Assembly: GCF_024679245.1 (NCBI RefSeq)
Contig: NC_090184.1
Location: forward strand, 16,020,144-16,084,143
DNA from: Pseudorasbora parva
Lineage: Eukaryota; Chordata; Actinopteri; Cypriniformes; Gobionidae
Reading direction: 5' to 3'
Length of the DNA stretch: 64,000 nucleotides
Below, one piece after another: positions 1-12,500 of this stretch (position 1 is its first letter; each line of letters starts with the position of its first letter). Below the pieces are notes generated by a model. The model was not told the origin of the DNA. It saw only the letters and a program-made list of their open reading frames with translations, and made no database searches. The position numbers and the translations under genes were made by a program.

Positions 1-400
1 CCTACTATCAGCTTGAATCAGTCGACCCATTCTCCTCCGACCTCTATCATCAACAAGGCATTTTTGCCCCCAGGACTGCTGCATACTGGATTTTTTTCCG
101 TTTTCACACCATTCTGTGTAAACCCTAGAAATGGTTGTGTGTGACAATCCCAGTAACTGAGCAGATTGTGAAATACTCAGACCGGCCCATCGGGCACCAA
201 CAACCAGGCAATGCTCAAAATTGCTTTAATCACCTTTCTGACATTCAGTTTGGAGTTCAGGAGATTGTCTTGATCAGGACCACAACCCTAATTGCATTGA
301 AGCAACTGCCATGTAATTAGTTGATTAGATAATTGCATTAATGAGAAATTGAACAGGTCTTCCTAATAATCCTTTAGGTGAGTGTATATTGCATAATGCA
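1..400. repeat. Interspersed repeat fragment at left edge
   Basis: Ends with a motif (cctaataatcctttaggtga, then gtgtata) resembling the end of a repeat common in cyprinid genomes. It is cut by the window start. Class not certain. Confidence 0.4.
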
Positions 401-484
401 TTTAGTTCATGTAAGCGAGCTAAATAAGCTAATACAACCTAGTTAACAAATGGGACTTACAGTCTGTTAACTGTAGCATTTACT

Positions 485-895
485 AGGGCTGGGTATCGAT
501 TCAGATGTTCCAATTCTATCCGATTTTGATTCACAAGCCCTCAAACTGCTTCAAATGTCTAAGCTGTTGGCTATCGTCGCGTGAGTAAACATCAGTAAAC
601 AACACGATCGTGTGCTTCGTCATTCAAAAGCGGTTACTCCATTGTTGTTCTTTGTATAACGTTACACTAGTCTGACATGCAAAACCGTTTTGCTTGCTAC
701 TGCTAAGGTTTAGTCGCATACAATAGTCCATAAACCGAATCATGTCCTCATAAACTGCGAGTAAACACACACAAATGTTGACAGGCCACTAAATACAGTA
801 CATACCACAGAGATGGGCGTCCTGCTGTTGCTGTTTTTCCTGTTTAATTTATTTCAGCCTCCGAATTTGATTCTGGATCGATAGCCACGGGTTTC
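485..895. repeat. Degraded hAT-like MITE
   Basis: Starts agggctgggtatcgattcag, a typical hAT terminus; a decayed counterpart (gattctggatcgatag) is near 870-890. No clear target duplication. Confidence 0.35.
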
Positions 896-908
896 TCCAC
901 GCTTGAGG

Positions 909-2475
909 TAAAGCCCTGCATTTATGCCCGAGCCCGACGGGCCCCGACTTTTTTACGCCCCTAGGGCCGGGCTTCGGGCCAATTTTCACGTCATGCCTAA
1001 AACGCGGGCCGGGCTTCGGGCCTTTTTTTAGGCTTCTCCTTCGTTTTATATTTATTTTATCACTTAAAAGGAACAATGAGTTCTGCGCTGGTGGAAACAA
1101 CACGACACCATAATAGCTAACGCGACTGTCAAGATGGCTCGCACAGTGTTCAAAGCATAGGTTCAGAGTCCGTGCCAGCAGCAGCAGCGCGCGTTTCTTC
1201 AGCGCAGCTGCTAGAGTTAAGGCCGGAGACACACTGCAAGCGTGGTGTGAGCGTGGCGTTTCTGTTGCGTGTCATCCGCGGGGCGTCTGCTGCTATTAAT
1301 GTACAGGGAAGCCCTATACTTCATGTTAAATATAAATATATTGCCTATTGATACAGCAAAGACAACGTCGGCAGTAGCCGGCCCATACCATATCCATATT
1401 GACGGCAAAAGGCTACAGAATATTTCGTTCTGTATTGACTGGCTTAATATTTCAAAATCGATAATTACCGGTATGTTGTTTTTTATTATTACAATTAGGC
1501 CTATCTGCATTTATGTTAACCTACAGACTTTCAAACATGAAAATGTCATTATGTGTGTCACAATGTATTATGGGCTATATATGTTGTAGTCAGATAGATA
1601 TGATGGTGCTGCAACACGCATCGCTGCAAATGACTAATGCAAGCCAATGCAAATGGCCGTAAATTAAACTTAAAATAAGTCTTAGATGCTCAAAAACACA
1701 ATCATCTTCAATAAAAATGAATGTGACTAAATTATCTTACCAGTGCGCTTAGGTCGCGCTCTCTTATGTGGTCTTTGAATTTGAAATGAGCTGCTGAATA
1801 AAATGCATCTAATCTTATGCTTTCGTTCCTGTAAACTCCATTAAATGAGCATATACCCCGGGAATTGAAGATGGGATTTATATTCATTTTGCGTAGGTGT
1901 AAGGTAGGCTATAAGACAACCTGCATGTTCTTTTTTATTATTATTTGTTTTTAGATTGTTTAGCTCCGTTTGCGAGAGCCGCAGAATCAGCCTGCCTCAG
2001 CTCGTCAAAAATGCCTTTTAGGCTTCTGGTGGTAATAGTAGGCGAAATTAACTAATTGTTAATGTGATGCTTAAAGTGTTTTATGGATTTTATTATAGGC
2101 AAGACAAGTCAAGAGTTGATTTGAGAGACTAAATCGATTAAATATGCGGTTAACTCACTGTGGCCGCTGGCCGCTTTTGGTCGTCACTTAAAAAATTTAA
2201 ACTTTAATTTAACAAACAAAAAAATGCTCTAAACATTTTTCTAAATTAACTTAATAAAGAAACTAAACGAAATATAACTACTTTGACATTAAAAACAAAA
2301 CAGAACTATTTTAATGACCGCAACAATGTAAAAAAAAAAAAAAAAAAAAAACGGGCTCCAGTCGGACTCGGGCCGAGAATTTTGATAAGCTGTCGGACAC
2401 GGGCCGGGCTAGGGCCTCAGCGTCTCGGGCCAGGGCCGGGCTAGGGCCTAGATTTGAGGCCCGTGCAGGGCTCTA
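909..2475. mobile_element. Non-autonomous hAT element with 8-bp TSD
   Basis: Ends TAAAGCCCTGCA / TGCAGGGCTCTA. Perfect target duplication GCTTGAGG at 901-908 and 2476-2483. Both ends carry G/C-rich gggccgggct arrays. 1567 bp, no transposase frame. Contains a poly-A run at 2330-2351. Related to 18211-19449. Confidence 0.88.
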
Positions 2476-2639
2476 GCTTGAGGACACCACCGCTTTGTGC
2501 GCATTCGTCGTTCTTTAGCTCCGCTCACACAATACGCCTCCAGGCGCTCGTTTTTTTTCCTATATTTCTTTTATAAATATGATAAAACTAAAGACTTTTT
2601 GGAGATATGAAGGATGCAATACTCTATAGCAGGGCTATT

Positions 2640-2822
2640 CAAATCTTACCCTGGAGGGCCAATGCACTGTAGAGTTTAGCTCCAACCCTAATCAAACACA
2701 CCAACCTGTGATTTTCTAATGATCCTGGAGACATTGATTAGCGTGTTCAGGTGTGCTTGATTAAGGTTGGAGCTAAACTCTGCACTGGATTGGCCCTCCA
2801 GGGTAAGATTTGAATAGCCCTG
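2640..2822. mobile_element. Palindromic hAT MITE (183 bp) with 8-bp TSD
   Basis: Starts CAGGGCTATTCAAATCTTAC and ends with its inverse. TSD CTCTATAG at 2632-2639 and 2823-2830. The two arms match along most of their length. A second, interrupted copy spans 51452-55879. Confidence 0.9.
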
Positions 2823-3326
2823 CTCTATAGGTACTCAAGATTGACATGAGATTGATGATTTCATTGGTCCGAACAGTTTCTGTTCGGGGATAATTACTCC
2901 TCAATGGAGCAAGGCCAGACCGAACTGCCCGACCTAAACATTTTGTGGGCGGGGTTAAGTTCGGCTGGCATCCAGGCTAACCAACAGCTATAACAACACA
3001 GACAATCAATATCATTGGAAGAACTTTCAGGACATTTTTTCCCACCTGATGAACAATAATAACATTAACAGCTAATAAAAATCCACCAGAGGTTAAAGAG
3101 CTCACACATTTGAAATGGCAGACAACATAACTGCAGACTGTGCTTACAAGTTCTTGCAATCCACATTGGAGTGGATGCTAATATATATTTATCATTACAT
3201 TTATAGTTATCGTCCAGGTGTGAACTGGCCTTAACTCCTAGTCCGTTTGTCTTCTTGCTGACTTCAAGGATGACAAGACGGGAGTGAATTGTCTGTTCTC
3301 GACCAGAACTTGAGGTTGGGCAGAGG

Positions 3327-3557
3327 ATGCTGGAGGAAGGTGATGGAGAGGTGGAGGAGATCGGAGCAGGAGGAGAGGGGCTTCAAGCTGAGGTGGAAAG
3401 GCTGACGGCAGAACTCCAAGAAGCCAATGAGGAGAAGTTACAGGCTGCACGGTACGGTCTGGCCGTTCTGGAGGAGAGTGCTGCTCTTAAAACCAAACAC
3501 AGCCAGCTGGAAGAAGAACATGAAGCCCTTAAGATGGAAATGCAACAGCTGAGAGAG
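3327..3557 (+). CDS. BICD-like coding exon 1 (start codon, CC1 box)
   Basis: ATG at 3327 opens 77 codons, ending in phase 0 at the donor GAG|gtcagt. BICD first exons also end at this point (...EQLKE in mammals). It holds the AARYG CC1-box at residues 40-44. The N-terminus is acidic and Gly-rich. No in-frame upstream ATG fits better. Transcript start and any upstream 5' UTR exon were not resolved. Confidence 0.9.
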
Positions 3558-6500
3558 GTCAGTCAAGAGAAAGATATAGAAGAAGAGGGGCAGAAGCTTT
3601 TTTTCCATTTGCATTTGATATCAAGTGATGACTCAACACCACCAAAATTGTTTATTGTATTAAATTATTAATTAAATATTTGGAAATAATTAAAATGATT
3701 TATTATGACGTAGGAGTGAGTATTTCTTGTCTGAATGACTTCTCAGCAGCCAATCATTTTCAGCACAAAACATTTGTAATCAAACAAACCATGTTTATTA
3801 TTGAAGCAAGTGAGCCTGTTAACTGTAAACAGTTGGGTCATGTCTCCTATTACCTTCCGTATTTTGTTTATCGTTTTTTTTTTTAGGATGTGGGCATATC
3901 CCAACCACTTCATGTTTGCATTTGAGAACAGATACATTTGTTGATATAGCGGTAAACATACCTATTAAGCTCACAAAATCTACATTGAGACATTTTAGTG
4001 CACAGGGTATTGGTTTGAGTAAATAAATTATGTAAAAATAAAAGATTAATCTCTCACACAATAAAATTTCATTTTATTTTTAATGACAAAAGCATTTAAT
4101 TCAAGATATACATCCTTTAATGCAAAAGGTCTGGCTGCACTTAATGGGTACATGTTTGTACCCTTTAAGCACACCCCTGTTCCCATTAAGCTCACGTTTT
4201 CTTGGGAAAAATTCTTGTTTATTTTAAACAACATTTTAAAGAATAATTTTATAAAGATGAACTTGAATTGACAATAATTAGTTAATATTCAAAGTTTGTT
4301 TATATATTTAAATAGTATTTACATTACATAAGGAGCTTAAAGGGAGCAAACTGAGCTTTATTAGAACAGCAAACCTTTAATTAATTAACAATAAATTGTA
4401 TAAATTTAAAAGGACATTTTTGCTAAATAAATAATCTAGGTCATGTATTCAGTTCATACATATTTGAATATGAAAAGCTATTGAAAAATCTATGAAATTA
4501 TACCTTTTCTTTTTGATATCACACCTAACCTGTGATTTTCATATTAGCTCACCTTCAAATAATGTGACATCTTTAAAAAATAATTGTAAAACCACAGAAC
4601 ATCAATAAACTGTAACTTTATAATATAATGGATTTAAAAGTACAAGCCAGTAATGCCTGTGAAGTAATATATTAGTGTAGCACACTATCTTTTACAGCTA
4701 GTAAGCTAACAGTGTTCTGTAGCATCTTTTGGATCTAACTATAATTATTTCCCATAAATTCCATAGAATTTGATGGGTTTTCTCTTTCCTTTTAAAAGTT
4801 CAAAAGCCTATTAATTTGTCTGATTACATGGGTAGGCCCATGTTGGTTTTTGAGTTTAGCTTTGTTGTTTTTTGTTTTGTTTATTGTTGTGACCCTATCA
4901 GAACAGACATGCAACTCAATTTTGGATCATGACTCACCAATTCAGAACCACTAAGAGTCACTGAGTGCTTTTTCCCATAGAAGAATTTTGTCCAAGTAAC
5001 AGTCAAGCATTGAGAAGCATTGCTGTCATTTAGCTGTTACACAACCAGCCCTGGGATTTCTCTTTGCCCTTCTTATATTGAATGATCAGAATCATTTTCT
5101 TGCATTGTGATACATATCCTTGTGGTATTATACCTGGATAGTTTGTATACTTGATGTTTTGTCTGGACATAGGACACTTCACCTTAAGTGACCTGTTTTC
5201 CTTTTAGTCAGTGTCATGCAGGATTTGTCATTTCATTTTTGGTTGAGCACTCAGCTTGGGTATGATGGCTAAATTATCCAAAGCTTTTCCCTGCAGAAAT
5301 CCATAAAAAGCAACTTGACATTTAAATTGAATGATAACCACGTCATAAACAGTTCTTTGGGACCCAGGGGAGTAACCAGTAGTAATTTTAGATTTTTGCA
5401 TCTGATGGCAAAAAAATTCTGTAGCTTTGGGGATTTGTCAAGCCAACAAAGAGCTTGATCTAGTGGTCTGCATGCTCATTTTTTTTGGATAATAATCTTT
5501 TCTAGATTTAATGAGCTCCTGTGAAATATGAGCTGAAAGCAAACCAAGGACTTTACTTCTTAGCAGATTGTCAGGCCATTTCTATTTACTTAAACTGCCG
5601 TGTTTCTCCATTTAAAAAAGATGCCATTTTATTTTCAAATGTTTTTATTTATTTTATTTTTTGCCATATTTGGAGGGAAATGCATAGTTATTAAGGTTTG
5701 AAATTAAGGGGTGTCTTGACTTTAAAAATTGAGGACGTGTATTAAAGGTCCCATTCTTCGCGTGTTTTCGAAGCTTTGATTATGTTTACAGTGTGCAATA
5801 TAACGAGTTCATGTTTCGCGTGTAAAAAACATTTTTCACACAATTGACTTATCTGTACAGCGCTGTTCCCTCTGTCCTAAAAACGGCCTGATGATTTCCT
5901 TGTTCTATGAAGTCCCCCCACCCCACCCCCCCACCCCCCTATTTTGCTGTTCTTGTGGGCGGAGGGTTAGTTAACAAACGGTTCTAGTGACGTCATTCCT
6001 GCAGGAGGTGTAGTCCAAACTGGCCATTAGCTGTAGGCTTTGAAAGGGAACTACTGTTAAATAAAATATCTCGCTTGGCATTGAACTTTGAGCTTTATAA
6101 TTTTACAGGTATTATTTATGCTCTAACAGCAACATTACACACTAACTAAAGTTTGAAAGATGGGATCGCGAAGAACGGGACCTTTAATGTGTTCCCATTT
6201 TGTGTGTATACCAGCATTTTAATAGAGCACTGTTCATAGTTCAGACAGATCAGTCTATGTGGTCAATGGCCAAATAGGAAAACAAATGGGCTGTAAGCCT
6301 GGTATGAGTGAGCCTTTTTGGCTCTCTTTCTTAACCGATTTACTACATAAATCTGGGCCCAAAATCCCTGAGTTTGGACTTTTACAGTTTTACAGGTCTG
6401 CTGCATATTGAGCACATTATATGTGCATATCCATTATTAGTTGGCCAACTTCAGCTAATATGTCACAGATATGAAGTTCACATATATGTGGCACATTGTA

Positions 6501-9500
6501 GACCCACTCCCTGTGGTAGAAGATTAGGCTCATGTATTTCTCTCTTTGTGTGTCTGATTAGTAGAGCATGAAATCAGCAAAGTAGGTGAGTGTGGTAGAG
6601 TGAGATGACTGGAGTGAACAGATCTGGGTCTAGTGCCAAACTGCAAATATATATATATATATATATATATTTATTTATTTAAAAAAATTTTTTTTTTTAG
6701 TGTATCATCTAGAGATGCAGCCGTCATTTCCTGTTTAGTCTTCTAAGATTCTACTAATGAATATTTGTATTGAATTATCTTTTTCATGCAATAGTTTAGC
6801 CACAAATGAAGATTTACTGACAACCTCCCGCCTCCGCATGCTGTTTCATACCAATACGATTTTATTTCTATCCTGAAACATAAAAGGAGAATTGGGGCAG
6901 AATGTCCAAGCAGCTTTTTTCCATACAATGACTACAAAAATAGTGTTGATGCCAAAAGTCATTGGTTCTTTATTGTGTGTTGTTTAGATTTTAGAGGTCA
7001 TATGAAAGATGTGCAGCAAGGTATTTATAATTCATGGGATAGTTCACCCAAAAATTCATGATTCATGATTCAAACTCATGATTTACTCACCGTCAAGCCA
7101 TCCTAGGAATATGACATTCTTCTTTCAGACAAATACAAATAGAGAGTTGTATTAAAAAATGTCCTGTCTAATCCAAGCATTATAATGGCAGTAAATGGCA
7201 GAATAAGCTGATGCAGGGAAAGTGCATGATACAATTTGTTCTAAACATGACACGTGCTTTCTATTAAGGGCTTCAAAATTACTGGTAATATGAATAATAT
7301 GGTTATATGTATAGTTTAAAGCAGCTTGTCCTGTCAGATGCTCTGAGAGGTAGGCTGCTTGTGCTGACAGACAAATAAATACTTATGGTGTTCAATGTGT
7401 TTGAAATGTGGTGCTTTCCTCAGTGCATAACTTACATTTCACAGGTATATTCTCCATCTGTAAATGTTGAAAAAGTCATGCGAATATGTCCATTTTGCTC
7501 TCTGGAGAGGTCGAGCCTTCTGCAAGTGAATCTCCGCTATAATTCAGGCTTCCGTGAATGAGCATCGCCTCGTGCATCCACGTCAAACAGATTGAGTGCA
7601 ACAGAACAGGAATGCAATAATTATGACTAAACTATACATATTTCTAAAATATGTATTGGACCATAAATGTGCCATATTTTGAATTTTGAAACCTAAAAGT
7701 AAATATATATATTTTTTTTAATAAAAGTGACCATTATATCAAATATAGGCTAATATACCTATATTTTAGTTTAGTGAATTGAAAAACACAATTATTATAC
7801 TTCTTTTTAAGATTGTAAATACCATTTTGCACATAATGTATTGCATGGCCTACATTGCATTCACTGTATTTGTTTATAGCCTTCAATATCAACATTGTTT
7901 TTAGGACATCATTGGGCAGGATGTGAAATAAAATGTGTAATAAAATGATAGTTTCATTATTAAAATAAATACAGATTTTTTTTCTTTTATCCAAATAGAG
8001 TAACCTAGTAAATCCTGGGATATATACCGTGCCTCGCCATTCAACCAAAAAAGATATGATATGATTTTTTTTTTCTTTGGCCATATCGCCCAGCCCTACA
8101 GAAACCCATAAGTTCACTTCAGAAGTATAATATAACTTAAATTGTATTCGTCTGAAAGAAGAATGTCTTATACACTCAAAAGGACTGGAGGGTGAGTAAA
8201 TTATGGGGTAATTTTAATTTATGGGTGAACTATACCTTTAAAATCATTAAATAATGTTTGTTTACTGGAGAAAAAAAAAAAAGGAAAAAAAAAAAAATAA
8301 TATATATATATATATATAAATTTCTGCATCATTTTTATTTAGTTTAACTTGATTTTCCAAAATAACTAAAACTGAAATAAGTGTATAAACTATGGACAAT
8401 ACGAATTGACAAAAATACACACGTGAATGACAAAATTACTGAAAATAACTCAAATGAAAAGATAATTAAAAAAAAAAATCTAAATATTTATAAAAACTAT
8501 TTTTTTGTCAGTAAGAGCTTGGCCTTATAAATCACCTTTTGCTTTTGTTGTATGGAAAAGAGCTGCTGAGATATTCTAACGTCTCCTTTTGTGTTTCACG
8601 CAAGGAAGTCATTTGGGGTGGATAAGCAAATCTTTTAAACAGCATTTTCGGTATAAACTCTTCTGCATGACGCTTACAGGCTTTCTCATGCACGCTTCAA
8701 TTCCCCTGCTTCACTCTGCCTTTCATCACTAATTATAGAGTAGCACAAGCATGTTTTTCCCACATGTTCTCACATGATTCAAATTATAATGTTCAGAGAA
8801 AAGTGTGTGGCTAAGTTAATGGTAACCTGTCCAGTATTGGTTCATCTGGTAACAGTTCAGTTCTGGGTGAGACAATCTGGGGCATGTTTGTCACAATTTG
8901 TCCAAGCACAAAAGCATTCATTAAATGCATTGTAATTGCACCCTCTGGTTGCCAGTGACGCTGGAATGTAATGTATAGGGTTTCACTTCGCCCACCTCTT
9001 ACAGTTGCTGTTGTTTATTGACTAGCCAAGTAAACAAATTACTCAAAATAATAAGACGAACAACTTCTTAATTTTCAACAGCTCTGAAAACTGCTGTTCT
9101 CATTTGAAGAATTTCAGATATTCACGCAAAGTAGCAGAGGGCCGTAAATTGTGTCAATGTCGCTTGTTCATTCAGTCAATCAGCTAAATTGTTTTGTTTC
9201 TTCTTTTGTTGGGAACTGGCAAAAACGCCTTATGTAATTCAGTGTCTTTGTTATGATGGAGATGAGAGGGTTTGATTGATGTATATGTTTATAGGCTCTG
9301 GCAGACTCTGTGAGCAGCCATAAGCGTGCAGCCGCAGATGGGGAAAATCGAGAAGAGAGGCTCATGCAAGAGTCGGCCACTAAAGAGGCGGCAATGGAGA
9401 TTCGCATGGATGAGCTGCAGACGGAGCTTAAACAGGCCCGTGTAATGCTGGCCAATGTTTCGTCTGAAAACGAGAGACTGTCCGGGCTCTCCACTCAGCT

Positions 9501-12500
9501 GAAGAAGGTACATACACCATCATCAGTCAGAAGACCGGTTTTACATTAAAATTTGCCTAACCATTCCTAACCACATACACAATTCCAATAAAACGCTGAT
9601 TGACTTTAAGTTATGAGCTGTATAATAGGGTTCATATGCTAAGAGGCCCTATTTATATGTAACATTACAAAAAAATCTGAGCTGAAATGGAGCTAAACAA
9701 TGCACCATCTGCTGGCTTACAAGCTGATCAAAGTAAAAGTGGTAATAAGAGTCCTTGTTTTCATGAGGCCTGATCATGTGACACAAAACCAGGTTGAATT
9801 TCAAAGTCAGCTTGAAGTGAAGAAAGGCCAAGTGAGCTACTAACAGAATTATTGTACGTGTACAATACACTTACAGTGTGCAAATGCTCAGTTGTATAAA
9901 TGTCATTCTTGTAGTAATGCACTGAAATAAATTCTTCAGTCTTGACCAAAGCCAAGAAATTTGAAGACGGTGGGCCAAAAGGTGTTTTTTTCTTTTCTTT
10001 TTGAATTATTAATTTAATTTTTACACTTTTTGTGGGGAAAAAATATGATTTTTAGCTTATAACCAAGCACTTTTTTTAATTAAGATTTTTTTTTAATTCT
10101 AAAGGAAATGTGGCGAGTTCTTTAATAAAATAATAATAAAAATAATAATAATACTTCTCTGCCTTATTTTAAACAGCTTCACAATGTCTGCACAACTATT
10201 GTCCATTTATTTGTCATGCCATTGGTGTGGTCAATGGCCGTCTTCACTGTTAGTTGTATGGAAAGTGCAACTGGGACATTGTGCTAAACGTCACCTTTTT
10301 TGGTCAAAGTAAGGTTTGGAATATGTGGACGTGCAAATCAAGACACGTAAAATTGAGTATTAAATTACAAAATTTAAATTGAGTAAACCATCCCCTTGAA
10401 TAGATTTACAGCTGCAACATTTTATAAAGCTACCACCATGTAATTGCTGTGTAGTAGCTCTAATTATTTCTGTTCAGTCTGAATTCTGTGGACTTGCCCT
10501 GACTGACTTTCTCTGCTCTCTAGGAGTGCGAGTGTTTGGAGGTGGAGAAGACCCGTATGAGAGAGGAGATGAAGGAGTACAAGACTCGAGAGGTGCAGCA
10601 GCTTCAGGATAACAGTGAGCTGGAAGAGGAGAACATCTCCCTGCAGAAACAAGTCTCAGTGCTTAAGGAGAACCAGGTGTGTGAGAAAATGTTGTGGGTG
10701 GTGTTGCTGGGGGTCTAGAGAAGGCTAATATTTAAGTACTGTTTGTGTTGATGTTTTCTCTGTTTTATTCAGTAACCAGCTATGTTTCTCATAAATATGT
10801 CAGTAATCCTCTAATGCGAGGCTAAGCTCTTTCTTTTTGTGTTTACTGAACATAAGTCTCTCCTAGTGGAATATTCACTTGAGATGTCTTATGACTTTGA
10901 ATGTGTTTCTCACAGCTGCTGTCACTGCAGTACAAACACTTCTGTTGTAGCATTTCAGACTCAGCTGATTTTTGACAAAGCCTTCCTTTTGAGGGAACAC
11001 ACAAGAGAAAGGTCTTATTCACTTCCCGCATAAATATTCACAGTCACACGAGGACGCCTTCCCTGTTGGACTAAAAACCGGTTTGCTCAGGGTGAATTCA
11101 TGCAGTAAATAAACAAAATAATTTGTCCTCAAGACTTGACTTTAATAACTAGACTACTCATAGTGAATTAACTCAAATGTGTGTTTTCAAGAATTTAACA
11201 GCATGTCGTGATGTCACCATCTCATCGTATGCAAAGGTTTGGGATTAACACTGCAACGTGACACTGAATAAATTTTTTATTTAAATTTAGTGTCGTAGTG
11301 ATGGCTAGGATGCCATAAAGGGATTACATGGCTTCCTTTTTTACCCTAGTAAAATAATATATATTTATTGTCATTTGTTTATGAAAATGGGAACTAACCA
11401 TCAGTTAAGAGTGTGGTTATTGTTTGTGTTTTACTGTGATCATTTGTTAAATGACGTTAGATCAGTAAAGGCAGGCTAATCCAGCCTAACAAGTTAACAC
11501 TGTGGTGGTATGTTTTGGGGGCAGGGAGCTACATGGGACAAGAGAAAGCAGAGGTGGAAAGAGTAACAAAATATTCTACTCAAGTAAAAATTACTTCAAT
11601 TAAATTTTACTTGGGTACAGAGTGTATTTGACTGGTTTTTATTCAAATAAAATGTGGAAAATGCTCATTAGGCATTTTCTCAGATCAGCTCAGGATGTGT
11701 TCATGTCCAAATATGGTTTGTGAGCCGTGAAAAACACCATGAGCATCACGAGTAGACTTGAGTATGTAGTAGATGGAGCTGCTCATTCACACAGAGACAG
11801 AACAAGCAGATTATATATTTATATAGCAACGTTTTGCACTTTAATATTCACAGACCATGTTGTGACTCGTGATTTGATTTATTGTAGGCCTACAGCTCTA
11901 CTTAGAGCTGTAGGCCTACAAGTTATTTGTTCATCAGTTTGCGTGTATTACATGAATTCTTCATTTAAATGTAAAGTTAATATTCATGACTGGACTCTGA
12001 GATTCCCTCTGCATCACAAATCATACGGCCTTACGTTATAAACCTTTTTCTGCACAGAGGGATGTGTTCCTGAACATGTAATGTGTTTCCTAATTTCCAT
12101 CCACATTTTTTTGCTAATGTGATATCCTCCAGGACAACACCATGCATATTAGATGAAAAATTCATACTGAAAATATAAGTAAAGCTAATTCAAAATATTA
12201 ATAAATGCTATAATAGCATGCATATAATAACAATAGTTTTCACGTTCATGTTCAGATCTCTAACTGCAAAGTCCTCCTTATCCTTATACCTATTTTTTTC
12301 AACCAGTAAAATTAGTCTGTATTTGATTTACTATTGCAACTAGACAGACTATCTAAACATTTATTTTTGTGCCCACAGGTGGAGTTTGAGTTAGTGAAGT
12401 TGGAGTTGACCCATAAAGACGAGGAGCTAGAGGTGATGAGGGCACAGCTGGAAGAGGCCGGGCGTCTGAGGGAGATCGCAGAGCGCCAGTTGGATGAGGC

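Larger units (their letters stand above)
3558..9294 (+). other. BICD-like intron 1 (5.7 kb)
   Basis: AT-rich; holds MITEs at 5746-6183 and 7036-8238 and an (AT)n tract at about 6645-6670. Small open frames look random. Nothing else recognised. Confidence 0.6.

Noticed and set aside
849..1232. 127-codon minus-strand frame with GPKPGPR repeats
   Set aside because: Falls on the G/C-rich subterminal repeats of the hAT element at 909-2475.
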